Program-made: the position numbers and the translations under genes
The notes under the pieces: generated by a model
What the model saw: only the letters and a program-made list of their open reading frames with translations
What the model was told of the DNA's origin: nothing
The model's database searches: none
Assembly (NCBI RefSeq): GCF_000214665.1
Contig: NC_015572.1
Location: 3,906,001-3,970,000 of the forward strand
Length of the DNA: 64,000 bases
From: Methylomonas methanica MC09
GTDB taxonomy: Bacteria > Pseudomonadota > Gammaproteobacteria > Methylococcales > Methylomonadaceae
Direction of reading: 5' to 3'
Shown: in pieces, positions 45,184-54,408 of the stretch
Layout of the letters: each line of letters starts with the position of its first letter
Numbering within the stretch: the first letter of the stretch is position 1

Positions 45184-45298
45184 AATCCTTAACCGTAACT
45201 GCCCAACCATGCTTGACCGGATTGTGATGGATATAATCCATATGTGCCACATAGTCGGCATCATCGATACTGGTATGCTCCCAAAAACGACGTTGCCA

Positions 45299-45315
45299 CT
45301 TGTGCCCTTTGGGTA
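45299..45315 (-). repeat. 17-bp micro-insert in RAYT, copy 2
   Basis: On the minus strand it reads TACCCAAAGGGCACAAG, between ATT and TGG. Removal gives RGIWQRRF. It is identical to the copy at 14326-14342. Confidence 0.8.
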
Positions 45316-45487
45316 AATGCCACGTTCGTGACGATTTATTCTGGTTGCGGAACGATATTCGGTTTTAGGTATCGATTTCGAGAAGGCTTTTTTTATCGCC
45401 CGCCATCGATTGGAATATTGATCGTCACCGTCCGGTAATGTCCAAATCGCATGCATATGATCAGGTAAAACCACCCAGGCATCAATA

Positions 45488-45504
45488 TACCCCTAGGGCA
45501 CAAG
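45488..45504 (+). repeat. 17-bp micro-insert in RAYT, copy 3
   Basis: On the plus strand it reads TACCCCTAGGGCACAAG, followed by TGA, so it is oriented opposite to the other two. Removal gives PFHIDAW. Confidence 0.8.
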
Positions 45505-45705
45505 TGAAATGGCTGTTTTTCCCGAACCACTCGCACCACGTCCCTTAACTCTGCAATATACTCGACTAACAACGTCGATTTTCGTTCGAGCAAGTTAGCG
45601 GTGAAAAAATAGGTGCCGCCAGGAATACGATTGCGTCGATAGTTTGGCATGAAAAGAGTTTAACCGATTTGATCGGGTCAGAGGAGGCCGCAGCCTCCGT
45701 CTGCC

Positions 45706-45739
45706 CACAGAACCGTGCGTACGGGTCCGTACACGGCTC
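45706..45739 (-). ncRNA. Group II intron domain V
   Basis: This is the catalytic 34-nt hairpin of the intron RNA, on the minus strand. The helix contains GAGCCGUG and CACGGUUC halves with a bulge, the conserved form. It starts two bases after the maturase stop codon. Confidence 0.8.
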
Positions 45740-45740
45740 A

Positions 45741-47039
45741 TCACGCAAGACTCACCCATTGAGAGACTTCAAACCAGTGCGCCAACTTCTGGTCGGATCG
45801 GATAGCTTGGCCTTTACCCTTTATAAACCAATCGTTAGGATAGGCTCTGGATACTGCCACTGTCTTGCTAAGCGCCCATCGTTTCCGATTTGTAAACGCT
45901 ACGGCAGCCGCTTTGGGCGACACCCCTCTTTTGACCAACGTCCGATATAGATTTCTCTTATTCTTCTGCTGATCAACCAACCTAGCCCTCAGTCGTCGTC
46001 GGATATGCGCCTCTATCTTCACTAATTGCGCTGGATAGTGGCTTAGACTGAAATAATTCGACCAGCCTACATACCATTGATTGATCGACTTTAGGGTGGT
46101 TTCTATATCCTTATTGGTGCCTCGTGGCGTTAGGGCTTTGACATTATCCATGGCCGTTTGCAGGGCTTTTCGCGCAATCGCAATCGTCCCGTTCACTACC
46201 GTAAAGCCCAAAAACTTTACCCTTTCTGATCTTGCCACTTGGCTTTTCGCCCGGTTCACCTTGAGCTTGAGCTTGCTTTCTATGAACTGGCTGACCGTTT
46301 CCATCACACGTTCCGCCGCTTTTTGTGACTTCACGAAGATATTGCAGTCATCGGCAAACCTACAAAATTCCAGGCCGCGTTTTTCCAGTTCTTTATCCAG
46401 TTCGTCCAGCACAATGTTACTCAGCAAGGGGCTTAGCGGCCCGCCTTGCATCGTGCCTTCCTCGCTCCGAACCACCACGCCGTTGATCATGATGCCGCTT
46501 CGCAGCATCAGTCCGATCAGGCGCAGTATCCGTTTGTCGGTGATCCGTTGTCCTATTCGGGCTATCAGCCGGTCATGATGGATTCGGTCAAAGAATTTCT
46601 CCAGATCAATATCCACCACATACGACTTACCGCTGTTTATGATGCTTTGCGCCGCCTGTACCGCTTGGTGTGGATTCCGTCCGGGACGAAAACCGTAACT
46701 ATGCGGCGAAAAATGCGGTTCAAACATCGGCTCCAGCAGCAGCTTCAAGGCTGTTTGCACCACGCGATCCCGTACCGTCGGGATGCCCAGCCGTCTTACC
46801 CCGCCTTGCGGCTTGGGAATTTCCACTCGGCGCACCGGCGATGGCTTGTAAGTCCAGTTCAGCAATTCCTGCTGTAACCGACTTAGCTCTTCTTCTAACC
46901 GGAATTCAAAGTCATGTATGTTCACCCCATCAATGCCGGGCTTGCCTTTGTTTTCCTTGACCTGTTCGAATCCTATCCGCAGATAAGACGCGTAACAGAG
47001 ATTTTCGAAGAGTCTTTCGTCCTCAATGTGTTGGCTCAT
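45741..47039 (-). CDS. ltrA: Group II intron reverse transcriptase/maturase
   Basis: This 432-residue intron-encoded protein has RT blocks IPKPQGGVRRLGIPTVRDRVVQ, FSPHSYGFRPGRN, VVDIDLEKFFD, GTMQGGPLSPLLSNI and the catalytic FADD box (CRFADDCNIFV). A maturase X domain follows (IKSINQWYVGWSNYF-type region, about 315-400). It has no C-terminal HNH endonuclease, so retrohoming would rely on other priming. It promotes splicing and mobility of the surrounding intron. The reading frame is intact. Confidence 0.95.
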   Translation of the reverse strand: MSQHIEDERLFENLCYASYLRIGFEQVKENKGKPGIDGVNIHDFEFRLEEELSRLQQELLNWTYKPSPVRRVEIPKPQGGVRRLGIPTVRDRVVQTALKLLLEPMFEPHFSPHSYGFRPGRNPHQAVQAAQSIINSGKSYVVDIDLEKFFDRIHHDRLIARIGQRITDKRILRLIGLMLRSGIMINGVVVRSEEGTMQGGPLSPLLSNIVLDELDKELEKRGLEFCRFADDCNIFVKSQKAAERVMETVSQFIESKLKLKVNRAKSQVARSERVKFLGFTVVNGTIAIARKALQTAMDNVKALTPRGTNKDIETTLKSINQWYVGWSNYFSLSHYPAQLVKIEAHIRRRLRARLVDQQKNKRNLYRTLVKRGVSPKAAAVAFTNRKRWALSKTVAVSRAYPNDWFIKGKGQAIRSDQKLAHWFEVSQWVSLA

Positions 47040-47695
47040 GTCGTTTATTTCACTCGTGTTTGCAGAGGGTTTTCAATAATCTCGCGTGATTGATTCGTTC
47101 GCTGTTTACGTTGCAAATAGTCAATCGCTCCTATTAGGCTGATCTTAACCCTCCGGTCTTTAATTAACGGCTATGGCCGCTTTCGTGTTCCACCCTTCGT
47201 CTCCAACGTCCTGTTACTTTCTCGGTGTTTTACCCTCTTCCATGTCACCATGAAATCATCGGCACCGACTTTTACGACTACTACGGCTTCATCTGCGGAC
47301 CCTTGGTTCATCACGTCAGCATTGCTGCCGCGCTTAGGGCTTATAGAATCGCAGTTATTCCGACCCAAACCAACGGCCCTTCACTGGGTAAGGTAGTCCC
47401 CACTGTCTCGATCCACCTACCTTCACTACAGCCACAGTTTACGGTGAGAATTTAGGGCTTAAGTGGCTCACGGCACCTTACCCACTGTGGTTGCCTTACG
47501 AAGGTTCACTTTCGTTTAGGTGACCGATTTGGTTCCAGCTTCCTTCAGATTCCGCATTGGCTCTGTATTACCGCAATCCCCTTTGGGTAGCAATACCGAG
47601 TTTCTTTGGACACCCTTGCCTTCACCTACATTTTCCCTTCTCACGGGGCAATGGCTGGACTTCCACCAGCTTGCTGACTACCATGCCAGTCGCAC

Positions 47696-47724
47696 GCGGA
47701 TGACGCTACGCTTATCCGCCCTAC
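47696..47724. repeat. REP element, right copy
   Basis: This is the inverse of the repeat at 45024-45054 (reverse complement reads GTAGGGCGGATAAGCGTAG then CGTCATCCGC). The group II intron is inserted at its 3' edge, just after the hairpin. Confidence 0.8.
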
Positions 47725-48005
47725 AGCCACTTTGAAATTTTGAACAAACTGCCGGGATAATGGGCTGCTGTACGAGCTACACCAGTCGTTCACTAGAAAT
47801 CTGGAGCTGACTACTCAAGGTCGATTACAACAATACCTCACTTCCTAAACTCGCCATTCACTGGTTGCGCTGGTATCGGAGGGGCGGATGGTTTGGGGGA
47901 AAATTTGCGTTTGTATGGGCTGAAAAAATAATAACGTTGAATACTGGTTTTTTGCCGCTAATCCTGCCAGAAAACCCTAGAATGTTACCGTGGGATAGAC
48001 TTAGC

Positions 48006-48296
48006 CTATTCGGGCAAGCGCTCGTCATGCTGTTTTGCCTTGGTTTTGGCGTACCGCTTTTGACGTTGGGCCAGGAAATAGGTAAAGCCGGATATCGTGC
48101 CGCTGGCTGTCGCCAGCGAGCCAAGAATGGGTGCCAGCCTGACGATCAAGGGTTCGTCGGAAATACCCAGCCACACGCCAAGCGCATCCAAGCCGGTCGG
48201 CTCGGCCAGTACCGCGCCCGCGGCGGATAAGCCGGCAAGAATGCCTGTTGCCATTGAGATATGTTCGACGCGGGCCGCAACGGATTCGTGGTTCAT
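48006..48296 (-). CDS. Small two-helix membrane protein (hypothetical)
   Basis: This 96-residue protein has hydrophobic segments ISMATGILAGLSAAGAVLA (about 14-32) and APILGSLATASGTISGFTYFLA (about 55-76), and a basic C-terminal tail (KRYAKTKAKQHDERLP). The pattern of two helices with positive inside residues looks genuine, but no family is recognised, and other frames overlap it. Confidence 0.55.
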   Translation of the reverse strand: MNHESVAARVEHISMATGILAGLSAAGAVLAEPTGLDALGVWLGISDEPLIVRLAPILGSLATASGTISGFTYFLAQRQKRYAKTKAKQHDERLPE

Positions 48297-48403
48297 GCTG
48301 CGCTATAAAATTCGCTGTAAAAATTAGCGCGTTTTTACTGATTTAGCGTTTGCCCGTCAAGTACTACATCGTCGTATGGCAAGCAAACCGCTTTTTGAAG
48401 AAG

Positions 48404-48426
48404 ATTCGGTGCCGGAAGCACCGAAT
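48404..48426. other. Hairpin-forming inverted repeat
   Basis: ATTCGGTGC (48404-48412) pairs perfectly with GCACCGAAT (48418-48426) around five bases, in the gap between the helicase gene and the small membrane-protein gene. It is followed on the plus strand by ACTTTT; it could be a weak terminator. Confidence 0.4.
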
Positions 48427-48512
48427 ACTTTTAAGAAGAACACCCATCGGCTTTGACCGTTGTTAAGCCGGCCGGCGCGATCAGGTTAAGCCAATGCCGT
48501 TATCGCCTGAAC

Positions 48513-49652
48513 TCAGGCGGAGGCGAATCCGTCTACCTGTTCGCGGGGAATTTGGGTGCCGATAAGTTTTTCCACCAAGCGCAAGGCCTGATATTCGTCT
48601 TGCGAAACCAGCGACACCGCCTGACCGATTTTGCCGGCCCGGCCGGTTCTGCCGATCCGGTGCACGTAATCGCTGGACGAGCGCGGCAGTTCGAAATTAA
48701 CCACGTGCGGCAATTGGGCAATATCGATGCCGCGCGCGGCCACATCGGTTGCCACCAGCACGCGGATGTCGCCGGCTTTAAAACCGGCCAAGGCGCTGGT
48801 TCTGGCGCCCTGGCTTTTATTGCCGTGAATGGCGGCGGCTTTGATATTGGCGGTATTGAGTTTTTCGGTAAGCCGATTGGCGCCATGTTTGGTCGAGGTA
48901 AACACCAGGACTTGCTGCCAGTCTTTGGTTTTAACCAAATGGGTCAGCAAGGCGGTTTTAGCGGTTTTGTTGACCGTATACACCAGCTGATCGATAGTTT
49001 CGGCGGCGGAATTTTCCACTGCCACTTCGATTTTTACCGGGTTAACCAACAGTTCGCTGGTCAACTTGCGAATATCGGCGGAAAACGTGGCTGAAAATAA
49101 CAGATTCTGCCGCTGCTTGGGCAACAGGGCCAGAATTTTGCGAATGTCTCTGATAAAGCCCATGTCCAGCATGCGGTCGGCCTCATCCAATACCAGCATT
49201 TCCACTTTATCCAGCTTGACGGCGTTTTGGCTGACCAAGTCCAACAGCCGGCCCGGCGTGGCGGTCAAAATATCCACGCCGCCGCGCAGACGCATCATTT
49301 GCGGATTAATTTTCACGCCGCCGAATACCACTTCCGATTTTAAACGCGGATGTTGGTGCGCGCCGTATTTCAGCACGGATTCGCCAACCTGGGCGGCGAG
49401 TTCGCGGGTGGGGGTTAAAATCAGCGCCCGCACCGGACGGTTACGCCCATAACTGGTTTGCGCCAAGCGGTGTAAAATCGGCAGGGTAAAGCCGGCTGTT
49501 TTGCCGGTACCGGTTTGGGCGGCGGCCAATAAATCGCGGCCGGTTAACACGGCGGGGATGGCTTTAATCTGAATGGGCGTGGGCGTGGTATAGCCGGAAT
49601 CGGTAATTGCTTTTAATAAAGTTTCGGATAATCCGAGATGGGAAAATGGCAT
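48513..49652 (-). CDS. rhlE: DEAD-box ATP-dependent RNA helicase, RhlE type
   Basis: This protein has about 379 residues. All helicase motifs are present: Q motif ([25 protein letters not shown]), [33 protein letters not shown] in [19 protein letters not shown], and the C-terminal [22 protein letters not shown] and [10 protein letters not shown]. It unwinds short RNA duplexes, as in ribosome assembly or the cold response. MPFSHLGLS at 49652 is the likely start, although a TTG four codons earlier exists. It lacks the long basic tail of some RhlE proteins. Confidence 0.93.
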   Translation of the reverse strand: MPFSHLGLSETLLKAITDSGYTTPTPIQIKAIPAVLTGRDLLAAAQTGTGKTAGFTLPILHRLAQTSYGRNRPVRALILTPTRELAAQVGESVLKYGAHQHPRLKSEVVFGGVKINPQMMRLRGGVDILTATPGRLLDLVSQNAVKLDKVEMLVLDEADRMLDMGFIRDIRKILALLPKQRQNLLFSATFSADIRKLTSELLVNPVKIEVAVENSAAETIDQLVYTVNKTAKTALLTHLVKTKDWQQVLVFTSTKHGANRLTEKLNTANIKAAAIHGNKSQGARTSALAGFKAGDIRVLVATDVAARGIDIAQLPHVVNFELPRSSSDYVHRIGRTGRAGKIGQAVSLVSQDEYQALRLVEKLIGTQIPREQVDGFASA

Positions 49653-49877
49653 TAAGAGTCTCAAAGGGGAAAAGAAGCGGAGTAGCGTTCAAATCCTCTG
49701 TGCGATCTTGACGTTTGTCCGGAATATAGGGGATGCCATAGTGACTATGTGCGTCCAACCGGCAGTTTATCACGGTAAGCTTCGGTACGATCGGAAATAT
49801 CCTCTCATCCGCCAAGCGGCGCCCGCTGCCGGCCCGATTAACGCTGTCCAAAGTCAATTAACCTTGGTCGGGCTTTG

Positions 49878-50732
49878 CTAGGTCGTAGGCACGCCGTCCA
49901 AGTAGCGTTTGCGCGCTTCGTTTTCCTCGCGTGCGGCATCAATCTCCCGTACCACGCCGCGCACGTCCGCGGGCTTGTTACTTTCCTCGAACATACCGGT
50001 TAACCGGGTTTCGGCATGCAGGTCGCCGCTTTGATAGAGTTTCCACATCTCTTTAGCGTAGGCAGTCGTCAATAATTCAGGGGCAAAGCGGCCGAAGTAA
50101 GCCGCCATGTTGGCCACATCCCGCTCCAGCATCATGCGGGCATTGTTGTTGCCGGCGGCGTCGACCGCTTGCGGCAAATCGATAATCACCGGACCGTCCT
50201 TGTCGACCAACACGTTGTATTCGGACAAATCGCCATGCACCAGGCCATCGCAAAGCATGCGCACGATCTGGGCAATCAGGAACGCATGGTAGGTTCTGGC
50301 TTGTTCCGCCGTCATTTCCAGATCGTTGAGCCGAGGCGCCGGCTGGCCGTCCGCATCGGTAACCAACTCCATTAATAAAACGCCGTCGATAAAGTTATAA
50401 GGCTTCGGCACTCTGACGCCGGCGGCATCCAAGCGATACAGCGCGGTCACTTCGGCATTCTGCCAAGCCGATTCCTGTTCCTGGCGGCCGTAGCGGCTAC
50501 CTTTTTCCATGGCCCGCGCCCGGCGGCTATTCCGCACTTTCCGGCCTTCCTGGTACAAAACGCTTTGCCGAAAACTACGTTGCTCGGCTTCCTTATAGAC
50601 CTTGGCACAACAGGTTTCCATGCCGCAACGCACGACGTACACGGCCGCTTCCTTACCGCTTTTCAGCGACCGCAGCACTTCGTCCACCATGCCGTTTTCA
50701 ATTAAAGGTTCAAGTCTTTTGGGTGTTTTCAT
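49878..50732 (-). CDS. RIO-family serine/threonine protein kinase
   Basis: This 284-residue atypical kinase has a nucleotide loop region LKSGKEAAVYVV with Lys in CAKVYK, catalytic loop LVHGDLSEYNVLV (about 180-192) and metal-binding Asp in VIIDLPQAV (about 199-207). RIO kinases act in ribosome maturation in archaea and eukaryotes; the bacterial role is less clear. It stands alone between rhlE and the YebC-family gene. A short ACTTT-rich promoter region precedes it. Confidence 0.88.
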   Translation of the reverse strand: MKTPKRLEPLIENGMVDEVLRSLKSGKEAAVYVVRCGMETCCAKVYKEAEQRSFRQSVLYQEGRKVRNSRRARAMEKGSRYGRQEQESAWQNAEVTALYRLDAAGVRVPKPYNFIDGVLLMELVTDADGQPAPRLNDLEMTAEQARTYHAFLIAQIVRMLCDGLVHGDLSEYNVLVDKDGPVIIDLPQAVDAAGNNNARMMLERDVANMAAYFGRFAPELLTTAYAKEMWKLYQSGDLHAETRLTGMFEESNKPADVRGVVREIDAAREENEARKRYLDGVPTT

Positions 50733-50918
50733 GACCTATATTATGCCGTAGTTGCAAAGGATGACCTACCTAGCCGGGCAGATAGTTTTGTTTGATGCGG
50801 CGAAAAATCCACCGGCGGATCGACGTTATCGACAGATTGCAACACGATTAAAAGTTTTCCTCCGAAAATACTTGCCTGTAAAATCCGGCCTTTTATTTTT
50901 CACTGGAGCAATAACCCC

Positions 50919-51635
50919 ATGGGGAGAGCCTATCAAAACCGTAAAGTGTCCATGGCCAAAACGGCGGATGCCAAGACCAAGGTCTACAGCAAATATGGCC
51001 GGGAAATTTATGTCGCCGCCAAGGCGGGAGGCATCGACCCATCCGGCAATCTGGCTTTGCGCGGCCTGATCGACCGGGCCAAGAAAGACCAAGTACCCAG
51101 CCACGTCATCGATAAAGCCATCGATAAAGCCAAGGGCGGCGGCGGCGAAGATTTCGCGCCGGCGCGCTACGAAGGCTTCGGCCCCGGCGGTTGCATGGCC
51201 ATCGTCGAGTGCCTGACCGACAATCCGAACCGTACCTTCGGCGATGTGCGACTGTGCTTCACCAAAACCAAATGCAAAATCGGCACCCAGGGTACTGTCA
51301 GCCACATGTTCGACCATGCCGCCATTTTGGCGTTCAAACATGCGGACGAAGATGCGGTGCTGGAAGCTTTGTTGTCGGCCGATGTCGATGTCACCGATAT
51401 CGAAAGCGAAGACGGCAAAATCACCGTTTTCACGCCGCAAGCCGATTACTTTAAAGCCAAGCAAGCCTTAACGGATTTATTGGGCGAAATCGATTTCGAA
51501 GTCGACGAAATTCAATTCCTGCCAAAAGGTTCCACGCCCATCAGCGGCGAAGACGTGGTGTTGTTCGAAAAATTTTTGGATATGCTGAACGACCTGGACG
51601 ACGTGCAAAACGTGTATCACGATGCCGAATATTAA
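50919..51635 (+). CDS. YebC/PmpR-family regulator or translation factor
   Basis: This 238-residue protein has the family N-terminus [61 protein letters not shown], and an acidic C-terminal domain. The sequence is closer to the YeeN branch than to classical YebC (Y at position 5 of GRAYQNRK). Members bind DNA as regulators, and recent work links the family to relief of ribosome stalling at proline stretches. GGAG precedes the ATG. It is monocistronic. Confidence 0.9.
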   Translation: MGRAYQNRKVSMAKTADAKTKVYSKYGREIYVAAKAGGIDPSGNLALRGLIDRAKKDQVPSHVIDKAIDKAKGGGGEDFAPARYEGFGPGGCMAIVECLTDNPNRTFGDVRLCFTKTKCKIGTQGTVSHMFDHAAILAFKHADEDAVLEALLSADVDVTDIESEDGKITVFTPQADYFKAKQALTDLLGEIDFEVDEIQFLPKGSTPISGEDVVLFEKFLDMLNDLDDVQNVYHDAEY

Positions 51636-52004
51636 CGGCCGCGCCTGATTGGTATTACTTTTTACAAACACAAGGCATTAGGGCACCCAGCCTTAATGCC
51701 GGCGTTAAACGCCCCAATAGCTCGATTATGTGTCGCGGCGGAATGGGTAGTCAGGTATTTCCAAACTTTCGCCGGCCGAAAAAAGCCCGCTCCGCATCAC
51801 ACGCAGCTTTAAAAAACTCTCCAGCCGAGCCGTATCGGCCAAATCGACCACAAGCATGGAAATTCACTTGCTTCCGGTTGTAAGGAATCCCTATCCCCGG
51901 CGACTAAGCGACTGATCGTTACTCGAACGGCCAGCATGCGCTTAGTTTATCTTCGCCGCGCCCAAATCTTACGGCCGATATTCATTTAACATAGGGAGAG
52001 AGAC
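51636..52004. other. Intergenic region
   Basis: 369 bp before the next gene. I see no coding remnant with recognisable similarity. AGGGAGAGA just before 52005 is the ribosome-binding site of the following gene. Confidence 0.4.
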
Positions 52005-52541
52005 ATGAAGTGCCTTTATTACCTCATTTCGAGCCTGGATAGCGCTCACGCCATTACCTCGGATTTACGCAGTGCCGGTATAGTCGATTGGTCTGCTCAC
52101 ATTCATAGTAAAAATCGTACCGGAACGAATATTCTCAAGATTTATTCCGGCACTTACCGGAATCCATTAGACGTGCCGCGTGTCGGCCTGCTTGGCGTTA
52201 TGGCGGGCTTTCTGTTCGGGTTATTGACGGCGGCACTATTGGACAATTTCCAGCTGTTCGGCGCCGATCTACCGCTGAACGCCTATATGGGACTAACGCT
52301 GTTCTGGAGCGTATTCGGCGCCTGGGAAGCCGGTTTGGCCGAAATTTTCGTGGAAAAACGCAAGATAGCCGTGCTCCGCGATGAGCTGGACACCGGTAGT
52401 TCTTTACTGTTAATTTGCGCTAAACCGGCTAATGCAGCCGCTATTAAAACCCTCGTATCGGATCAACATCCGGAAGCCATACCCGCCCCACGTGCCGATA
52501 ACCTGCTGACAGGCCATATCACGCGCCCAGGCGATTGCTAA
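52005..52541 (+). CDS. Hypothetical two-helix membrane protein
   Basis: This 178-residue protein has a soluble N-terminal part (about 1-55) starting KCLYYLISSLDSAHAITSDL, two membrane helices (VGLLGVMAGFLFGLLTAALL about 60-79 and YMGLTLFWSVFGAWEAGLAEI about 92-112), and a soluble C-terminal part. The layout, with an N-terminal ferredoxin-like half followed by glycine-rich helices, resembles DUF1269-type or magnesium-transporter-associated small proteins, but I cannot name a family. It has a strong ribosome-binding site. Confidence 0.65.
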   Translation: MKCLYYLISSLDSAHAITSDLRSAGIVDWSAHIHSKNRTGTNILKIYSGTYRNPLDVPRVGLLGVMAGFLFGLLTAALLDNFQLFGADLPLNAYMGLTLFWSVFGAWEAGLAEIFVEKRKIAVLRDELDTGSSLLLICAKPANAAAIKTLVSDQHPEAIPAPRADNLLTGHITRPGDC

Positions 52542-52625
52542 ACATAAATGCCCCCGCGTGACGGTATGTGTTTCTCGGGAAATGGTCTTAAATTTAACCG
52601 GCATTTTTAAATCTTGGAGAGAAGC

Positions 52626-53369
52626 ATGCTGCACAAATTTTTGACGGTACTGTTAGCTGGCCAGCTATGGTTCGCCAATACCGTCCATGCCGAAGAGCCT
52701 GACTGGAGCGCGTACAAGACCGTGTTAACGCAGGTCAAGCCCGGCACAAAAAACGGCGTTAAGCTGATGCTGGTGGATTATCCTGCCATAAAGGCCGACG
52801 GCAGTCTGGATAAAGCCTATCAAGCGCTTGCCGGTTTCGATATCAACCGTTTGGCCGGACGCGAAGAGCAACTGGCTTTTTACATTAACGCCTACAACAT
52901 TCTGGCTTTGAAAACCGTGGCCGATCACTGGCCTGTCGAGAGTATCAAGGATGTCGGCGGCCTGTTCAGCCCGGTGTGGGACAAACCCGCCGGAGAACTG
53001 GGCGGCAAAACCGTCAGTCTCGGCGAAGTGGAACACAAAATTTTAAGGCCGATGGGCGAACCGCGCATCCATCTGGCCATCGTCTGCGCCTCGGTGAGTT
53101 GCCCGGATTTACGCGACGAGCCTTATACGGCTGCCCAATTGTCCGCGCAACTGGACGATCAAGCCCAACAGTTTCTGAATAACCCCGGCAAGGGCTTAAG
53201 GATTGACGAAGACCATCTCAGCGTATCGCAAATTTTCGACTGGTTCGAAAAAGACTTTGCCGCCGACGGCGGTGTAAAAGCCTTTCTAAAAAAGTACCGG
53301 ACCGACTTGCCAGAACTTAAACTCAAAACCGATATCGACTACGATTGGACGGTCAACAGCAGCCGCTAA
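52626..53369 (+). CDS. DUF547-family exported protein
   Basis: This protein has about 247 residues from MLHKFLTVLLAGQLWF, with a signal peptide (cleavage near VHAEE). The DUF547 core is readable: EEQLAFYINAYNILALKTV, VGGLFSPVWD, SLGEVEHKILRP, RIHLAIVCASVSCPDL. The function is unknown. Family members often sit near glycosyltransferase and redox genes, as here. ATG 52626 follows GGAGAG; a TTG at 52614 is rejected. The SRPBCC gene follows 41 bp later, suggesting an operon. Confidence 0.88.
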   Translation: MLHKFLTVLLAGQLWFANTVHAEEPDWSAYKTVLTQVKPGTKNGVKLMLVDYPAIKADGSLDKAYQALAGFDINRLAGREEQLAFYINAYNILALKTVADHWPVESIKDVGGLFSPVWDKPAGELGGKTVSLGEVEHKILRPMGEPRIHLAIVCASVSCPDLRDEPYTAAQLSAQLDDQAQQFLNNPGKGLRIDEDHLSVSQIFDWFEKDFAADGGVKAFLKKYRTDLPELKLKTDIDYDWTVNSSR

Positions 53370-53410
53370 TCATCCCCTTCCATCCATCTTTACCAACAAA
53401 GGAGCAGGTC

Positions 53411-53842
53411 ATGCCGCAATGTTATCAATCCATCGTTATCGCAGCGCCTGTCGAGCAGGCCTGGGAGACGATTAAAAATTTCCACGACTTTTCGTGGGCT
53501 TCGGAAGTGATCGAACATTGCGAAGCGGTCGGCAGAATTCGCGGCAACGAAATCGGCGCCAAACGCATTTTGAATGGGGTGTTTCACGAGACATTGCTGG
53601 AATGCAACAGCGCGGCACGCCGCATCCGCTATTCCATAGACGACGGCCCCTCCCCGGTGTCCTCGCGGGAAATCAAAAACTATGTCGGCACCCTGCAATT
53701 ACGCCCGGTAACCTTAAATAACGGCACCTTCGTGGAATGGCGATCTTCCTGGGAGGCACAAACCGAAGAAGCCGAGGAATTTTGCCACCAAATCTATGCC
53801 GCACTGCTGAAAACGTTGGCGCAAAGGCTGGAAGCGGCATGA
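53411..53842 (+). CDS. SRPBCC-family (polyketide cyclase-like) protein
   Basis: This 143-residue START/Bet-v1-like protein has IVIAAPVEQAWETIKNFHDFSWA at the N-terminus and a C-terminal helix (FCHQIYAALLKTLAQRLE). The fold encloses a pocket for a hydrophobic ligand; the ligand is unknown. The ATG at 53411 has AAAGGAG eight bases upstream. Its stop codon overlaps the start of the DoxX-like gene as ATGA. Confidence 0.85.
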   Translation: MPQCYQSIVIAAPVEQAWETIKNFHDFSWASEVIEHCEAVGRIRGNEIGAKRILNGVFHETLLECNSAARRIRYSIDDGPSPVSSREIKNYVGTLQLRPVTLNNGTFVEWRSSWEAQTEEAEEFCHQIYAALLKTLAQRLEAA

Positions 53843-54247
53843 GCCGACAAACTGCCTTGCGCTGGTCGCTATTTTTGATGCGGCTGGCGGTTTTCACAGT
53901 CATGCTGATGTGGACGTTGGATAAATTCGTCAACCCCGGCCATGCCACAAAGATTTTCGCCACGTTTTACTCGATCCAAGGATTGAAAAGCACCGTGTTA
54001 ATGGTATTGGCTGCTCTGGAGTTACTTATTTTGGGCGGCTTTTTACTGGGTATTTACAAACGCTTTTTTTTGCTACGGCGCCGTATTGGCATTTCATGCC
54101 GTATCCACCCTCTCCTCTTATCAGCAATACCTGACGCCTTTCGAAGGCTCCCACTTGTTATTTTTTGCGGCATGGCCAATGTTGGTGGGTTGTTTGCTGC
54201 TCTATCTGTTACGCGACGACGATAAAATCTGCAGCTTTGGAAGATAG
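53839..54247 (+). pseudogene. DoxX-like membrane protein gene with a frameshift in a T-run
   Basis: The first 75 codons (MSRQTALRWSLFLMRLAVFT, WTLDKFVNPGHATKIFATFY) code for two helices of a DoxX-like protein. After a run of eight T's (54064-54071) the current frame turns basic and ends at 54225. The frame one base away continues as YGAVLAFHAVSTLSSYQQYL, then SHLLFFAAWPMLVGCLLLYL, to a TAG at 54245-54247, giving the expected third and fourth helices. With seven T's the gene would be whole. It could be a recent mutation, a phase-variable tract or a base-calling error. Confidence 0.75.
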
Positions 54248-54408
54248 TGCCGATAATAGCGGTGTGTAAGGAAAACCGGCATAAGGCGACCAAAAGCCAT
54301 CTTTCGCAGGTACAACAGGAACTTTAGCATGCTCAGGCAGACAGACCCGTTTAGATACTTTAACCCGCTGTTTTCAGTGGGTGGCCTATCCGTATACCGG
54401 AAATCACT

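Larger units (their letters stand above)
45064..45650 (-). pseudogene. REP-associated tyrosine transposase (RAYT), interrupted by three short repeats
   Basis: The family sequence is clear but spread over three frames: [63 protein letters not shown], then [13 protein letters not shown]. Each frame change coincides with one copy of a 16-17 bp repeat (45488-45504, 45299-45315, 45167-45183). Removing 17, 17 and 16 bases restores one uninterrupted frame of about 178 codons ending at a TGA (45064-45066), with [25 protein letters not shown] and [12 protein letters not shown] at the repaired joints. No other lesion is seen. RAYTs are Y1 single-strand transposases related to IS200/IS605 that act on REP hairpins; HMH in LPDHMHAIW is the metal-binding pair. 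Confidence 0.85.
45671..47695 (-). mobile_element. Group II intron with its maturase gene
   Basis: On the minus strand the intron begins GTGCGACTGG (47695 downward), matching the GUGYG 5' consensus. It ends with domain V, a 34-nt hairpin at 45706-45739 (GAGCCGTGTACG pairing with CGTACGCACGGTTC), followed by a domain VI stem and an end in CCCGAT near 45671. It is inserted immediately after the REP hairpin (47696-47724) and about 20 bp before the RAYT start codon. The exact 3' end is uncertain by one or two bases. Confidence 0.85.

Noticed and set aside
47858..48230. Overlapping open frames on both strands next to the small membrane protein
   Set aside because: The minus-strand frame at 48006-48296 has a clear two-helix pattern; the others have no signal and start poorly.
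48377..48457. A 26-codon frame starting MASKPLFEEDSVPEAP
   Set aside because: It contains the hairpin at 48404-48426, has no clear ribosome-binding site and no known family; too short to support.
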